From contig CANHQP010000040.1 in the NCBI GenBank assembly GCA_947462925.1, positions 1-35,732 of the forward strand: a stretch of 35,732 nucleotides of DNA. The letters are read 5' to 3'. The stretch is from Flavobacteriia bacterium. GTDB taxonomy: Bacteria > Bacteroidota > Bacteroidia > Flavobacteriales_D > Crocinitomicaceae. Of the stretch, positions 9,843 through 17,524 are shown one piece after another (the stretch's first letter is position 1; each line of letters starts with the position of its first letter). Made by a program: the position numbers and the translations under genes. The notes below the pieces were generated by a model. The model worked only from the letters and a program-made list of their open reading frames with translations, was not told the origin of the DNA and searched no databases.

Positions 9843-10508
9843 TTATCTTTTGTACCAACCTTTGAAAATTCCGTTAACGATAGGAAGCGATTCCTCAACG
9901 AAAGTTGTATCTGGAGGAGAAACGATATTGTCAATATACATGAAAGTATGATAAACTGTACAATCAAAATTTGCAACAAACTTCGAATAATCACCAGTTT
10001 TGTCAGATTCTTGAAGGATATTTGTAAACTCAATTGTATTTGGGTCAGTATCTTTCGTAGTCCAAATATCACCGTTTCCGTCTCTAAACGCAACTTCAAA
10101 TCCAGCGGTATTTACTGGGGTTAAAACTGCACCAAGCGTGTAAGTAGGAATCGTGTTTGTTGTAAAAAACGTATTAAAAACAGTTAGATTTGGATCAGCT
10201 GTTACATTTGCATCCCATTTCATTTGACCAATATTCAAACGCATGGCACTTAAATTTTCAGAAGATTTAATTTCTGAATAATAAACCGCAGTTGATAATC
10301 CTGACGGTGGAACAATTTTAGATTTACTTGACTCCAAATAAAAACCACTTACGTTTTGATTCCATTCAACATCAGTACCATCAATGGAACCTGTAAATTG
10401 ACAAACCAATTCAACTTTAGGCTCAGGAGCCGGAATTACTTCATGTTTAACACAACTAGCTGCTGCAGCAATAACTAATGTAGAAGCAAGAATAGATTTA
10501 AATTTCAT
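9843..10508 (-). CDS. Uncharacterised lipoprotein
   Basis: Predicted lipoprotein of 221 residues. The N-terminus MKFKSILASTLVIAAAASC is a lipoprotein signal with Cys19 in the lipobox AASC. A short proline-rich linker (IPAPEPK) leads into a domain rich in beta-strand-forming residues with many Thr and Asn. No known catalytic motif was recognised. The pattern (Cys, short linker, a segment starting VELVCQFTGSIDGTDVEW) resembles the many Bacteroidota surface or periplasmic lipoproteins of unknown function. It has its own -7 element and terminator, so it is probably a single-gene transcript. Confidence 0.8.
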   Translation of the reverse strand: MKFKSILASTLVIAAAASCVKHEVIPAPEPKVELVCQFTGSIDGTDVEWNQNVSGFYLESSKSKIVPPSGLSTAVYYSEIKSSENLSAMRLNIGQMKWDANVTADPNLTVFNTFFTTNTIPTYTLGAVLTPVNTAGFEVAFRDGNGDIWTTKDTDPNTIEFTNILQESDKTGDYSKFVANFDCTVYHTFMYIDNIVSPPDTTFVEESLPIVNGIFKGWYKR

Positions 10509-10555
10509 ATTTTCTATAATTTTTTACAAATTTTCCCGAAAGAAATAATTTACTT

Positions 10556-10585
10556 CAAATGTACAATTTTTTAGCATTTGTACAT
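10556..10585 (-). promoter_or_regulatory. -7 element with overlapping inverted repeat before the lipoprotein gene
   Basis: On the minus strand, TACATTTG (plus 10556-10563) is an exact TAnnTTTG match, about 48 nt before the start codon at 10508. It overlaps one arm of an inverted repeat, ATGTACAA (10559-10566) and TTGTACAT (10578-10585), whose centres are 19 bp apart. No clear -33 element was seen. A repressor site is possible but inferred. Confidence 0.45.
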
Positions 10586-10640
10586 CATTTTTATTGAAGA
10601 ACGTATTTTTTTTCAGAAGGTTGGCAAAAAATTGGTTTTT

Positions 10641-10961
10641 TTAAGCACGAATTTGTCTAAATGCGTTCCCAAATTCTACATTTTCTATCCATAAATCCGC
10701 AAATTCGGTTTTTTGCATCTCTAAGGAATAATACTCATGTCCATTTTGCATATCGAATTTATCAAAAGAAATCATTACCTCAGTTTGCTCTGAAAGTTGT
10801 TGAATTCTACCCATCAACTTATTTAAATCTGTATGGTCAACCAATAATTCACTTCTAAATGTTTGGTTTCCCTGAGAAATTTTACAATTTACATGTACTT
10901 CACGACTACCTGATTCAAATTGAATTGATTCGATGTTGATTTTGTCAAAAATTGCTCTCAT
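10641..10961 (-). CDS. Conserved-looking small protein of unknown function
   Basis: Starting at the ATG at 10961 gives 106 residues (MRAIFDKINIESIQFESG...). The protein has no signal peptide or membrane segment and is acidic to neutral, with alternating beta and helical character (HTDLNKLMGRIQQLSEQTEV reads as a helix). An upstream in-frame ATG at 11021 would give 126 residues. The shorter start is preferred because an exact -7 element (10980-10987) lies inside the extra 20 codons and AAAAGAT precedes the ATG. No family was recognised. It is flanked by its own promoter and by the lipoprotein gene's promoter, so it is likely transcribed alone. Confidence 0.65.
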   Translation of the reverse strand: MRAIFDKINIESIQFESGSREVHVNCKISQGNQTFRSELLVDHTDLNKLMGRIQQLSEQTEVMISFDKFDMQNGHEYYSLEMQKTEFADLWIENVEFGNAFRQIRA

Positions 10962-10979
10962 ATCTTTTAATTTATGATA

Positions 10980-10987
10980 CAAAGCTA
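10980..10987 (-). promoter_or_regulatory. -7 promoter element of the 10641-10961 gene
   Basis: On the minus strand, TAGCTTTG matches TAnnTTTG exactly and ends 18 nt before the ATG at 10961. It supports the shorter start of this gene. No -33 TTG was found at normal spacing. Confidence 0.4.
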
Positions 10988-11103
10988 TGGTAGCAAAACG
11001 TAAGCTATTTACGGTCATCATTAATTAAAAAATAAATTTGAAAATATTTTCAGAAATTAGCTTATAACTCTACTTATCAATCAATAGCAACAATTCTTGA
11101 AAA

Positions 11104-11133
11104 CAAAAAAAGGTGTCCTTTCGAACACCTTTT
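11104..11133 (-). terminator. Rho-independent terminator after the TPR gene
   Basis: On the minus strand, AAAAGGTGT and ACACCTTTT form a stem around a GTCC/TTCGAA-type loop (plus 11108-11133), followed by a T-run opposite 11104-11110. It sits 22 nt after the TPR gene stop and ends the TonB-cluster transcription. Confidence 0.85.
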
Positions 11134-11154
11134 AATCATTTAAATCTGCAAATT

Positions 11155-12774
11155 TTATTTTCCTACAGTTGCAAAGAAAGTCTTAGCTTGCGCATCTGCT
11201 GGATCTAAAGTTCTAACAATATTCCAAGCCTCTTTGGCCTTTTCAATATCTTTAGCTGGAGAGTTTACATAATAGTCACCCATATATTTTCCTGCTTCCA
11301 TCATAAAGTTTTTATATGCACCCGCTCTTTCTGCTTCTGGAACCAATTCAATGAATTTTTCATAATATGGTCTTGCTCCCCAAGTCACTTTTTTCAAATC
11401 TAATTGAACATTAGCTCTTGCTCTCCATACTGAAGCCATTGCAAATGTCGGAGACAATTTCGCAACTTGCGCGTAAGCTGCATCAGCCAACAAATAGTTT
11501 TTAGCACCAAAATAATAAGCTCGCCCTAAATCGTTGTATTCTGTTACAGTTAATTTGGTAGAATCTGAACCCATTTTTTTGTTCAAACTCGCGATTACTA
11601 AATCATACTTTTTAGACTTCATATATAATTTAGACAATTCACCATACAACTCAGTACCATTTACAGAATCTTTTTCAATTGCTCTGTTCAACTCTAAAAT
11701 CGCAGAAGAATCACTTCCTAATTTAGACAACAACAAACCTTTGTACTTGTAATCCATTGCAATTACTTTATCTTCAGGTACAATTTGGAAAAATCTGTTC
11801 ATTGCATTCATCCCTTTTCTGTAATTTGCAGTATCTGCTTTTGGATCTTTCGCATTACACTCGTAAATTGAATATCCCAATAAACGTTGACTGTAGAAAT
11901 TCTCAAATCCGTTTGCATGAATTGTTTCGAATTGAGTTACTGATTCACAGTATTTTTTACCAGAAAACAAAGATGTCGCATAACGGTATCTTGAGTAGTC
12001 ATTGTTATTTAATTCAAGGTAAAACAACCAGTTTTCAACCGCTTTTGAAGTTTGATTGAATTTCATATTCAACTCTGCATTTTCTCTGTAAGCAGGAGCG
12101 TATGTTGGATCTAAATCTTGAGCCTCAATGTACAAATCATTTGCCAATTGATAATTTTGAGCTCGTTGGTAAACTTTCGCTTTTCGAACTACAATTTTAG
12201 CTTGTTTTGAAAGGTCTAAAGCGTTGTTGTAACTTTTCATCGCCTCAGTACCGTTTGTTGGCGTTAATTCCAACAAAGCATCTCCCAATAACAAATGTCC
12301 TTCAATGTTTTTAGCATCTAATTTGATAGCGGTAGTCAAAATTGCAACTGCTTGGTTCAATGCTTTAATTGGAGCGTTTGTATAAACAGATCCAATTTGA
12401 CGCATTACTTCAGCATTTTTGTTCTTTGTTAAAGTCAATGCTTGCACAAACAATTTTTTACCTTCAGTAGTATCTCCTTTAAACCAAAGGTATTTTCCTG
12501 TACCAACTAGATTCAATGGATTAACTGCATCAATTGTTAAACCTTGTTTCCACATGATGTTTGCAGAATCAAGATCATCGGAATTGAAATAATTTTCACC
12601 GAAATAAAAATAATTGTCAGCCTTGGTTGGCTCTTTCGCTACTAACGCTTTGAATTCCGTACGCGCAGCATCAAACATTTCATTGTCTGTTTTCTTAATC
12701 GCACTTTCTAAAGTTTGTGCGTTTACTAATGTTCCAAAGAACATAGAAACAGCTAAAATCTTATAATTTTTCAT
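11155..12774 (-). CDS. Secreted tetratricopeptide-repeat protein of the TonB/PstS cluster
   Basis: A 539-residue exported protein made almost entirely of TPR-type helix pairs. The signal peptide MKNYKILAVSMFFGTLVNAQ is followed by TLESAIKKTDNEMFDAARTEF, then many repeats with the A/G-Y-A/F pattern (YFYFGENYFNSDDLDSANIMW; EGHLLLGDALLEL). The ATG at 12774 is chosen because a signal peptide starts exactly there; the open frame extends 20 codons upstream without a signal-like sequence. An exact -7 element lies at 12843-12850. In many Bacteroidota a TPR protein follows the PstS-like gene of this cluster. It probably acts as a periplasmic scaffold, but its partner is unknown. Confidence 0.85.
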   Translation of the reverse strand: MKNYKILAVSMFFGTLVNAQTLESAIKKTDNEMFDAARTEFKALVAKEPTKADNYFYFGENYFNSDDLDSANIMWKQGLTIDAVNPLNLVGTGKYLWFKGDTTEGKKLFVQALTLTKNKNAEVMRQIGSVYTNAPIKALNQAVAILTTAIKLDAKNIEGHLLLGDALLELTPTNGTEAMKSYNNALDLSKQAKIVVRKAKVYQRAQNYQLANDLYIEAQDLDPTYAPAYRENAELNMKFNQTSKAVENWLFYLELNNNDYSRYRYATSLFSGKKYCESVTQFETIHANGFENFYSQRLLGYSIYECNAKDPKADTANYRKGMNAMNRFFQIVPEDKVIAMDYKYKGLLLSKLGSDSSAILELNRAIEKDSVNGTELYGELSKLYMKSKKYDLVIASLNKKMGSDSTKLTVTEYNDLGRAYYFGAKNYLLADAAYAQVAKLSPTFAMASVWRARANVQLDLKKVTWGARPYYEKFIELVPEAERAGAYKNFMMEAGKYMGDYYVNSPAKDIEKAKEAWNIVRTLDPADAQAKTFFATVGK

Positions 12775-12842
12775 TTTGTTATTTTCTAGTTTATGCTTTA
12801 TTTTCATTTGAAATATAATCAATAGTCTTGCCAAAAAAAGGA

Positions 12843-12850
12843 CAAAAGTA
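12843..12850 (-). promoter_or_regulatory. -7 promoter element of the TPR gene
   Basis: On the minus strand, TACTTTTG matches TAnnTTTG exactly, 68 nt before the ATG at 12774 and just after the PstS-like gene stop at 12883. It suggests the TPR gene can be expressed independently of the tonB operon. Confidence 0.5.
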
Positions 12851-12882
12851 ATAAATTGATTAAAATTTATAGTTAAATGTGA

Positions 12883-13788
12883 TTATTCTGATTTTAACTG
12901 TATCACTCTTGCAACCATGTTGGCAGGAATCAACGAAGATTTTTGAATTAACAACTGACCTTTTTCACCTGTCATGAACAATAAAAATCCTGAACTTACG
13001 CCTGAACGGGACGCATAATTAACCACCCACAAATCTCTTGTCATTGGATATTGTTTATCATAAATGTAAGATTGATAAGGCTTGAAAGATTCACTTGTTG
13101 CGGTTTTAGAAACGGCCATTACTCTGATTCCATTTAAAAAATCCAAGGTTTGCGGATCGTCTTCGTCGCTGATCCAATTGACACCAATGACACCAATCGC
13201 GCTTTTATTGTTTTTCACATAATTGATAACTTCAGCATTTGATTTTACCGCAAAAATGTTTTCAGGAACTTTTGTTACTCCAGACAAATTTTTCAAGTAA
13301 TTGAAGTTTGCAGAATTTTCATGATCAAAAACCACATTGATTCCAGTTTTCAAACTAGACCACGTTTTGGTTTTTCCTGTCAAAATATCTTTCAGTTGAT
13401 TGATTGAAATAGTAGAATCAGGATTTTCAGGATTGATAATTAAAGCAACAGCATCTTTGGCTAAAATCTCACTTCTAACTTCAATATTACTTTTCTTCAA
13501 TTTCGCTATTTCGGTTTCTGTTAGATCACGAGTGATACACATGGTCTCCACTTTTTTGGCGAAAAAATCTTGCAAGATCTCTTCTTCCGTTTTGTAAACT
13601 GGAATAATATCAGCCAAAGGATTCTGGCCTTCAAATGTATAAATACTTGTATCGAACAATGGTTTGAAGGATTCTTCGATATAAATTTTTGCAGTACCTT
13701 TCCCATGTGCTTCATTTACTTTCATTGGATTGTTGCAGCTAGCAATCAAAACCAAACAACAAAGCATTAATTTAAAAGAATTTTTCAT
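12883..13788 (-). CDS. PstS-like substrate-binding lipoprotein
   Basis: A 301-residue periplasmic-binding-protein-like lipoprotein. The signal MKNSFKLMLCCLVLIASC ends with Cys18 in the lipobox IASC. The rest reads as a phosphate-binding PstS-type fold (PBP_like_2): TAKIYIEESFKPLFDTSI at the start, AKDAVALIINPENPDSTISI and then IGVIGVNWISDEDD in the middle, and LWVVNYASRSG with FLLFMTGEKGQLLIQKS near the end. No pstABC transport genes are near; it lies instead downstream of tonB with a 7-bp gap to the small membrane gene. A role as a sensor or TonB-system accessory is more likely than phosphate import, but this is inference. Confidence 0.85.
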   Translation of the reverse strand: MKNSFKLMLCCLVLIASCNNPMKVNEAHGKGTAKIYIEESFKPLFDTSIYTFEGQNPLADIIPVYKTEEEILQDFFAKKVETMCITRDLTETEIAKLKKSNIEVRSEILAKDAVALIINPENPDSTISINQLKDILTGKTKTWSSLKTGINVVFDHENSANFNYLKNLSGVTKVPENIFAVKSNAEVINYVKNNKSAIGVIGVNWISDEDDPQTLDFLNGIRVMAVSKTATSESFKPYQSYIYDKQYPMTRDLWVVNYASRSGVSSGFLLFMTGEKGQLLIQKSSLIPANMVARVIQLKSE

Positions 13789-13795
13789 TTGAAAA

Positions 13796-13999
13796 TTAAT
13801 TTTTAGACGCTTTAATACTCAGATACAAACGAACTCCTCTGAAAGTCGCATATGTAATCATTACAATTACAAAAATAATTCGCTTTGATTCAGTCATTCG
13901 GTCGTTAAATAATTCAGTGAACAACATAAAGCCGGAAAGTGCCAAGCACATGACAATGATGAACGCCGAAAACGTGTTGCTGATGAAATTTGTATTCAT
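13796..13999 (-). CDS. Small two-span inner-membrane protein
   Basis: A 67-residue protein with two predicted membrane helices, about 10-28 (FSAFIIVMCLALSGFMLFT) and 40-60 (RIIFVIVMITYATFRGVRLY), joined by a charged loop FNDRMTESK. It ends in a basic tail. No domain family was recognised. It sits between tonB and the PstS-like gene, with a terminator-like hairpin directly upstream of its start (14007-14041) and only 7 bp to the next gene, so it is translated together with the PstS-like gene. The conserved position in the cluster suggests it is real despite its size. Confidence 0.8.
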   Translation of the reverse strand: MNTNFISNTFSAFIIVMCLALSGFMLFTELFNDRMTESKRIIFVIVMITYATFRGVRLYLSIKASKN

Positions 14000-14006
14000 A
14001 ATATTT

Positions 14007-14041
14007 CAAAAAATCCCCGAAATCCAATGGATAACGGGGAT
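14007..14041 (-). terminator. Terminator-like hairpin between tonB and the small membrane gene
   Basis: On the minus strand, ATCCCCG (opposite 14035-14041) pairs with CGGGGAT (opposite 14013-14019) around a 15-nt loop, followed by TTTTTTG. It begins 22 nt after the tonB stop and ends 8 nt before the next ATG. TATATTTA opposite 14041-14048 is a 7-of-8 match to the -7 element. Confidence 0.75.
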
Positions 14042-14062
14042 AAATATAAAGTCTAAACTTTT

Positions 14063-14920
14063 TTAGTTTAATTTGAAGTTCACTGGTAAATCGAAGTAAC
14101 TTCTTACACCTTTTCCACCAATTTTACCTGGTTTCCAACGTGGCATTAATCTTACTACACGTTTTGCTTCAGCGTCACATTCTGGACAATCTGGAACTGG
14201 ACGCGTAACTTTTACATCTGTAATTTTACCATCTGTACCTACGATGAATCTCAAATAACATTTTCCTTCAATTCCTGCTTCAATTGCAGTTTCAGGATAT
14301 TTCATGTTGTCAGCTAAAAACTTCATCATCGAAGCTCTTCCTCCAGGATATTCAGCAGATTCTTCTACATCCAAGAAAACTTCCTCTTCTTTTTTCTCAA
14401 CTGGCGGCGGTGTATTATCCGTCGGTGGTGGAGCAAAAGAGTTGTTGTCTTCTTCATTTGTAGTTGTTGATGCATTCACGTCAACCATCGCATCTTGCGG
14501 TGGAATTTGGTTCTCAACAATATCATCTGTAACAATTGGAGGCAAGAAAGCAATTGTTTGTTCCATTGGTGGAATCTCCTCTTCAACTGGTGGTGGCTCA
14601 ACTTCCTCTACAGGAGGAGCAGCAACACTGAATTGAGACATATCCACTGGTGGCTCTTCAATTACTTCTTCAGGAAGTGATTTGATGATCATATAAGTAC
14701 CATAAATCAATCCTAAACCAAGAATAACGCTTGATAAGATTATGATCATCCGCTTGTCATAATCTCTTCTGATTACGTATGCGCCGTAAGCCTTGTTGCG
14801 GTGTTCAAAAACAAGTTCATTTCTTTGAGCAGATGTTACTTGTTGCCAACGACGGGCAGCAAAGTAATCATACAAAGAAACCAATGCTACGAGCAATACT
14901 ATGCTAAAAATAATTCCCAT
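14063..14920 (-). CDS. tonB: Energy transducer TonB
   Basis: Transmits the proton-motive force from ExbB/ExbD to outer-membrane TonB-dependent transporters. The 285 residues hold a first hydrophobic segment (3-20), the cytoplasmic linker VFEHRNKAYGAYVIRRDYDKR typical of Bacteroidota TonB, and a second membrane helix (57-77). A Pro/Glu-rich periplasmic spacer (about 85-190, with PPVEEVEPPPVEEEIPP) leads to the C-terminal TonB domain (about 195-285: YPGGRASMMKFLADNMKYP, then GKCYLRFIVGTDGKI and MPRWKPGKIGGKGVRSYFDL). The extra N-terminal helix is a known variant in this phylum. It follows the second exbD by 1 bp and is followed by a terminator-like hairpin. Confidence 0.94.
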   Translation of the reverse strand: MGIIFSIVLLVALVSLYDYFAARRWQQVTSAQRNELVFEHRNKAYGAYVIRRDYDKRMIIILSSVILGLGLIYGTYMIIKSLPEEVIEEPPVDMSQFSVAAPPVEEVEPPPVEEEIPPMEQTIAFLPPIVTDDIVENQIPPQDAMVDVNASTTTNEEDNNSFAPPPTDNTPPPVEKKEEEVFLDVEESAEYPGGRASMMKFLADNMKYPETAIEAGIEGKCYLRFIVGTDGKITDVKVTRPVPDCPECDAEAKRVVRLMPRWKPGKIGGKGVRSYFDLPVNFKLN

Positions 14921-14921
14921 A

Positions 14922-15566
14922 CTATTTTCCGGTTTTAACTTTTACTAAATCTAGCTCACTCTGCATAATATCTACTGGTGCAATTACACCGATATCAGCA
15001 ATTTTTAATTCATCAATCAAGTCAATGAAGTTTTTACAAGTTGCATCGTTATCCGTTTTAATCAAAACTTTCAATGCCTCATTTGCACTTTTCGCTTCTC
15101 TGATTTTACGAGTATAAGTTGAATCTGCAATTTGCTTGTTTTTCAGCTCAGCGTCCAAACCAACTTTTTTCTCCAAAACGAAGCGGTTCAATTTAGTCAA
15201 AAGCTTTCGGACACTTCCTTCACCTCCTCCAAAATTGGCTTCTTCCAACTTAGTTGCTGGCTTTCCTTTCGCATTGCCTTCAGGATAAAAAGCACCTTCA
15301 TAATAGAAAATACGATCTTCAGCTAACAAGAAAGTTATCGCATTGTTAACCTCAACTTCTTTCTTTTCAACCTTTTCATCTGGCTTAGCTGGATAAACCA
15401 AGCTCATTACTTTGGGCTTGCTAAATGTAGCAGTCAAGACGAAAAATGTCAACAAAAGGAAAGCTAAATCCACCATCGGTGTCATGTCGACTTTCGTCGA
15501 TTGCTTTTTGGCCCTTTTCTTGCCTTTGTCGTGACCACCACCGCCACTTTCTGCAATTTCTGCCAT
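14922..15566 (-). CDS. exbD: Biopolymer transporter ExbD (second copy)
   Basis: ExbD/TolR-family component of the proton channel that drives TonB. The protein has 214 residues. The cytoplasmic N-terminus is Gly/Lys-rich, followed by the conserved STKVDMTPMVDLAFLLLTFF, which contains the single membrane helix and the essential Asp33. The periplasmic part ends in a short region with IADIGVIAPVDIMQ. It is longer than the usual 130-150 residues because of an insert of about 60-80 residues after the membrane helix (KPDEKVEKKEVEVNNAIT through EANFGGGEGSVRKLLTKLNRF). Start ATG at 15566, 3 bp after the first exbD. Two non-identical exbD genes in tandem are usual in Bacteroidota. Confidence 0.93.
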   Translation of the reverse strand: MAEIAESGGGGHDKGKKRAKKQSTKVDMTPMVDLAFLLLTFFVLTATFSKPKVMSLVYPAKPDEKVEKKEVEVNNAITFLLAEDRIFYYEGAFYPEGNAKGKPATKLEEANFGGGEGSVRKLLTKLNRFVLEKKVGLDAELKNKQIADSTYTRKIREAKSANEALKVLIKTDNDATCKNFIDLIDELKIADIGVIAPVDIMQSELDLVKVKTGK

Positions 15567-15569
15567 GTC

Positions 15570-16244
15570 TTATTCTTTTTTTCTTGGATCGTGTTCCAAT
15601 GAAGTAACAAAATTCAAGTTGTTTAAATTCAAATCTCTAAATACGTCAATTACTTGCTTCGCTCGGACATAAACTGCTTTTCCATCAACTTTCAAGATGA
15701 ATTTTGGTTTAAAATCGTTTGCTTCAGGGTTCAAACCTTTGTCTGTAGCTTCCAAGAAAGCTTCCTCCCCAGCAGATAATGCTTCGAGGTTTCCGTACCA
15801 AATCCAATCTTTCAATTGGTTATTCAATGAATCAGCTGGAATACCAGTAGTTTTGAAATTCTTTCTCTCAGCAGATGTCAAACTCAAGTACGCAGGCATT
15901 TCTTTCATGTCACAACCGAAATTTGTCATTTTAACGAACTCTTTAACTTGTTCGTTAGTGAACTTCAAATTGTACTTTTTTGCCATACTTCCAAGAAGTC
16001 TTGTTTTCACATCGTCTTTTCCAGACATTCCAAAAAACTTACGACCATCTTTATCAATCGAAACCATAATCACATTTTCTGGGATAATGATGTCACTGAT
16101 ACTTGAAGGGGTATCAATTACCGCAGCTTCATCTGTACGAAAACTTGACGAAAGCATAAAGAATGTAACCAACAAGAAAGCTAAATCCACCATAGGAGTC
16201 ATATCTATGGACGGGGAGCTTTTGGGCATATTAATTTTAGGCAT
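15570..16244 (-). CDS. exbD: Biopolymer transporter ExbD (first copy)
   Basis: ExbD/TolR-family protein of 224 residues. The N-terminus MPKINMPKSSPSIDMTPMVD leads into the membrane helix LAFLLVTFFMLSSSF, with the conserved Asp20 in M-V-D-L. The periplasmic part starts with IIPENVIMVSIDKDGRKFF and ends with the C-terminal region that has VFRDLNLNNLNFVTSLE. Between them lies an insert of about 90 residues (KYNLKFTNEQVKEFVKMTNF to GNLEALSAGEEAFL) absent from the short proteobacterial ExbD. It starts 54 bp after exbB and precedes the second exbD by 3 bp. It probably forms a heteromeric ExbD with that copy; this is inference. Confidence 0.93.
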   Translation of the reverse strand: MPKINMPKSSPSIDMTPMVDLAFLLVTFFMLSSSFRTDEAAVIDTPSSISDIIIPENVIMVSIDKDGRKFFGMSGKDDVKTRLLGSMAKKYNLKFTNEQVKEFVKMTNFGCDMKEMPAYLSLTSAERKNFKTTGIPADSLNNQLKDWIWYGNLEALSAGEEAFLEATDKGLNPEANDFKPKFILKVDGKAVYVRAKQVIDVFRDLNLNNLNFVTSLEHDPRKKE

Positions 16245-16298
16245 TTCGTTCTAAAATATTTTGTAAATACTATAATTACTATTACTTAAGGCTAAACC

Positions 16299-17105
16299 TT
16301 ATTTTGTAGTAGTTGCGAAATCTTGTACAATTGTGAAGCTAGCTTCATCCATGCTGTATGTCATCTGGTCAATTTTAGTTGAGAAGAAGTTATACATGAT
16401 GATTGCGATAGCAGAACCTGTAATACCCAAAGCTGTATTAATCAAGGCCTCAGAAATACCAGCAGCCAATGCAGCAGTATCAGGAGAACCAGAACTCATT
16501 GCACCAAATGAACGAATCATCCCAAGTACTGTTCCAATCAAACCAATCAATGTTGCAATAGATGCACAAGTAGAAAGAATTACTAAGTTTTTAGACAACA
16601 TTGGCAACTCTAAAGCTGTAGCTTCTTCTAATTCTTTTTTCATAGACTCAACTTTTTGCTCTTTATCCATTGTAGAATCTTTGCTCAAGTGGTCATATTT
16701 TTCTAAACCTGCACGAACAACATTTGCCAAAGAACCTCTTTGTTTGTCGCACTCAACAACAGCTTGTTCGATTTCTTTGTTAGACAAAAGTGTTTTCACT
16801 TTAGAAACGAAAACATCAACGTTTCCTTTTCCTTTTCCTTTAGCCAACGTTACAAAACGCTCGATAGAGAAAATAATGATGATAAAGTTAACCGCCAAAA
16901 GAATAGGTACGATAAAACCTCCTTTGTAGATAATTCCCATGTAATTTCCTTGCAATGCTTCTTTAGTTGGATCATTATCCACGAAGTTAGCTGGATTACC
17001 AAAAATAAACATATAGATAACAATACCAATAACTAGCGCTATTACAATAGCGATTGCTGCGATTAATGCCGAAAAACCTCCAGCTGTCTTTTGCTTATTA
17101 CTCAT
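16299..17105 (-). CDS. exbB: MotA/TolQ/ExbB proton channel family protein
   Basis: ExbB-type inner-membrane subunit that forms the proton channel with ExbD and energises TonB. The 268 residues have membrane helices at about 13-34, 58-77, 165-190 and 205-235. The conserved core ILSTCASIATLIGLIGTVLG with IRSFGAM and then EALINTALGITGSAIAI is the TolQ/ExbB signature. The cytoplasmic loop between the second and third helices holds the charged stretch AGLEKYDHLSKDSTMDKEQK. It is the first gene of the minus-strand operon exbB-exbD-exbD-tonB and is preceded by an exact -7 element at 17145-17152. Confidence 0.95.
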   Translation of the reverse strand: MSNKQKTAGGFSALIAAIAIVIALVIGIVIYMFIFGNPANFVDNDPTKEALQGNYMGIIYKGGFIVPILLAVNFIIIIFSIERFVTLAKGKGKGNVDVFVSKVKTLLSNKEIEQAVVECDKQRGSLANVVRAGLEKYDHLSKDSTMDKEQKVESMKKELEEATALELPMLSKNLVILSTCASIATLIGLIGTVLGMIRSFGAMSSGSPDTAALAAGISEALINTALGITGSAIAIIMYNFFSTKIDQMTYSMDEASFTIVQDFATTTK

Positions 17106-17144
17106 AATTACTTTTTTTTATACTTTACATTTTGTTTAAGACCC

Positions 17145-17152
17145 CAAACATA
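17145..17152 (-). promoter_or_regulatory. -7 promoter element of the exbB-exbD-exbD-tonB operon
   Basis: On the minus strand, TATGTTTG is an exact TAnnTTTG match, 39 nt before the exbB ATG. No -33 TTG was found at the usual spacing; the nearest candidate is 29 nt upstream. Confidence 0.55.
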
Positions 17153-17487
17153 GTAAAAGGAATTGGATTAATAAAAAATATCAATTATTAAGTAGCAATT
17201 TTTTATTCACCTATGCAATATTTGATTTTAAATAGGACTTTCACTGATTAAAGTAAGTTAGTTTGAAAAAATCAAAAAAAATAATTTTAAAATACTAAAA
17301 ATCAATATTTTAATTCACATAAATCAACAACAATTCTTGAATTTGATTTTTTTCTGAAGTTTCATATTAAGGTTGTGTTAAATTTATTACTCTTAAAGTC
17401 AAAAGTACACTTATCACCAAAATTTCTTGAAACGATTTTTTGATTTAGAAATTTGAAAAGAAATGTGATTCTCTCAAATTTTGAACT
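17153..17487. other. AT-rich divergent intergenic region between exbB and paaZ
   Basis: This gene-free stretch separates two divergent genes. It is very AT-rich with several A- and T-tracts and holds no open frame with coding character, no tRNA-like fold and no clear repeat. The exbB -7 element lies just outside on the left and the paaZ -7 element just outside on the right. The length leaves room for regulator sites, but no specific operator could be read. Confidence 0.6.
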
Positions 17488-17495
17488 TATCTTTG
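17488..17495 (+). promoter_or_regulatory. -7 promoter element of paaZ
   Basis: TATCTTTG is an exact TAnnTTTG match 29 nt before the ATG at 17525. It lies inside a longer open frame that begins at 17453, so it supports the start at 17525. Confidence 0.55.
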
Positions 17496-17524
17496 ATTCA
17501 TTAATCGAAAAGCAATACTTCACA

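Noticed and set aside
11088..11101. A 14-base identity (CAACAATTCTTGAA) with 17328-17341, as a shared regulatory box
   Set aside because: A single 14-base match is expected by chance between AT-rich intergenic stretches of this size, and the flanks and gene orientations differ.
12775..12834. Longer N-terminus for the TPR protein starting at 12834
   Set aside because: The extra 20 residues precede a complete signal peptide that begins at the ATG at 12774, so the shorter start is favoured.
15697..16929. Plus-strand open frames (185 and 198 codons) across the exbD and exbB genes
   Set aside because: They are antisense to well-supported membrane genes and show no recognisable domain; long shadows are common opposite these genes.
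17453..17524. 24-residue N-terminal extension of PaaZ
   Set aside because: The -7 promoter element at 17488-17495 lies inside it, and starting at 17525 puts the catalytic Glu and Cys one residue from the E. coli numbering.
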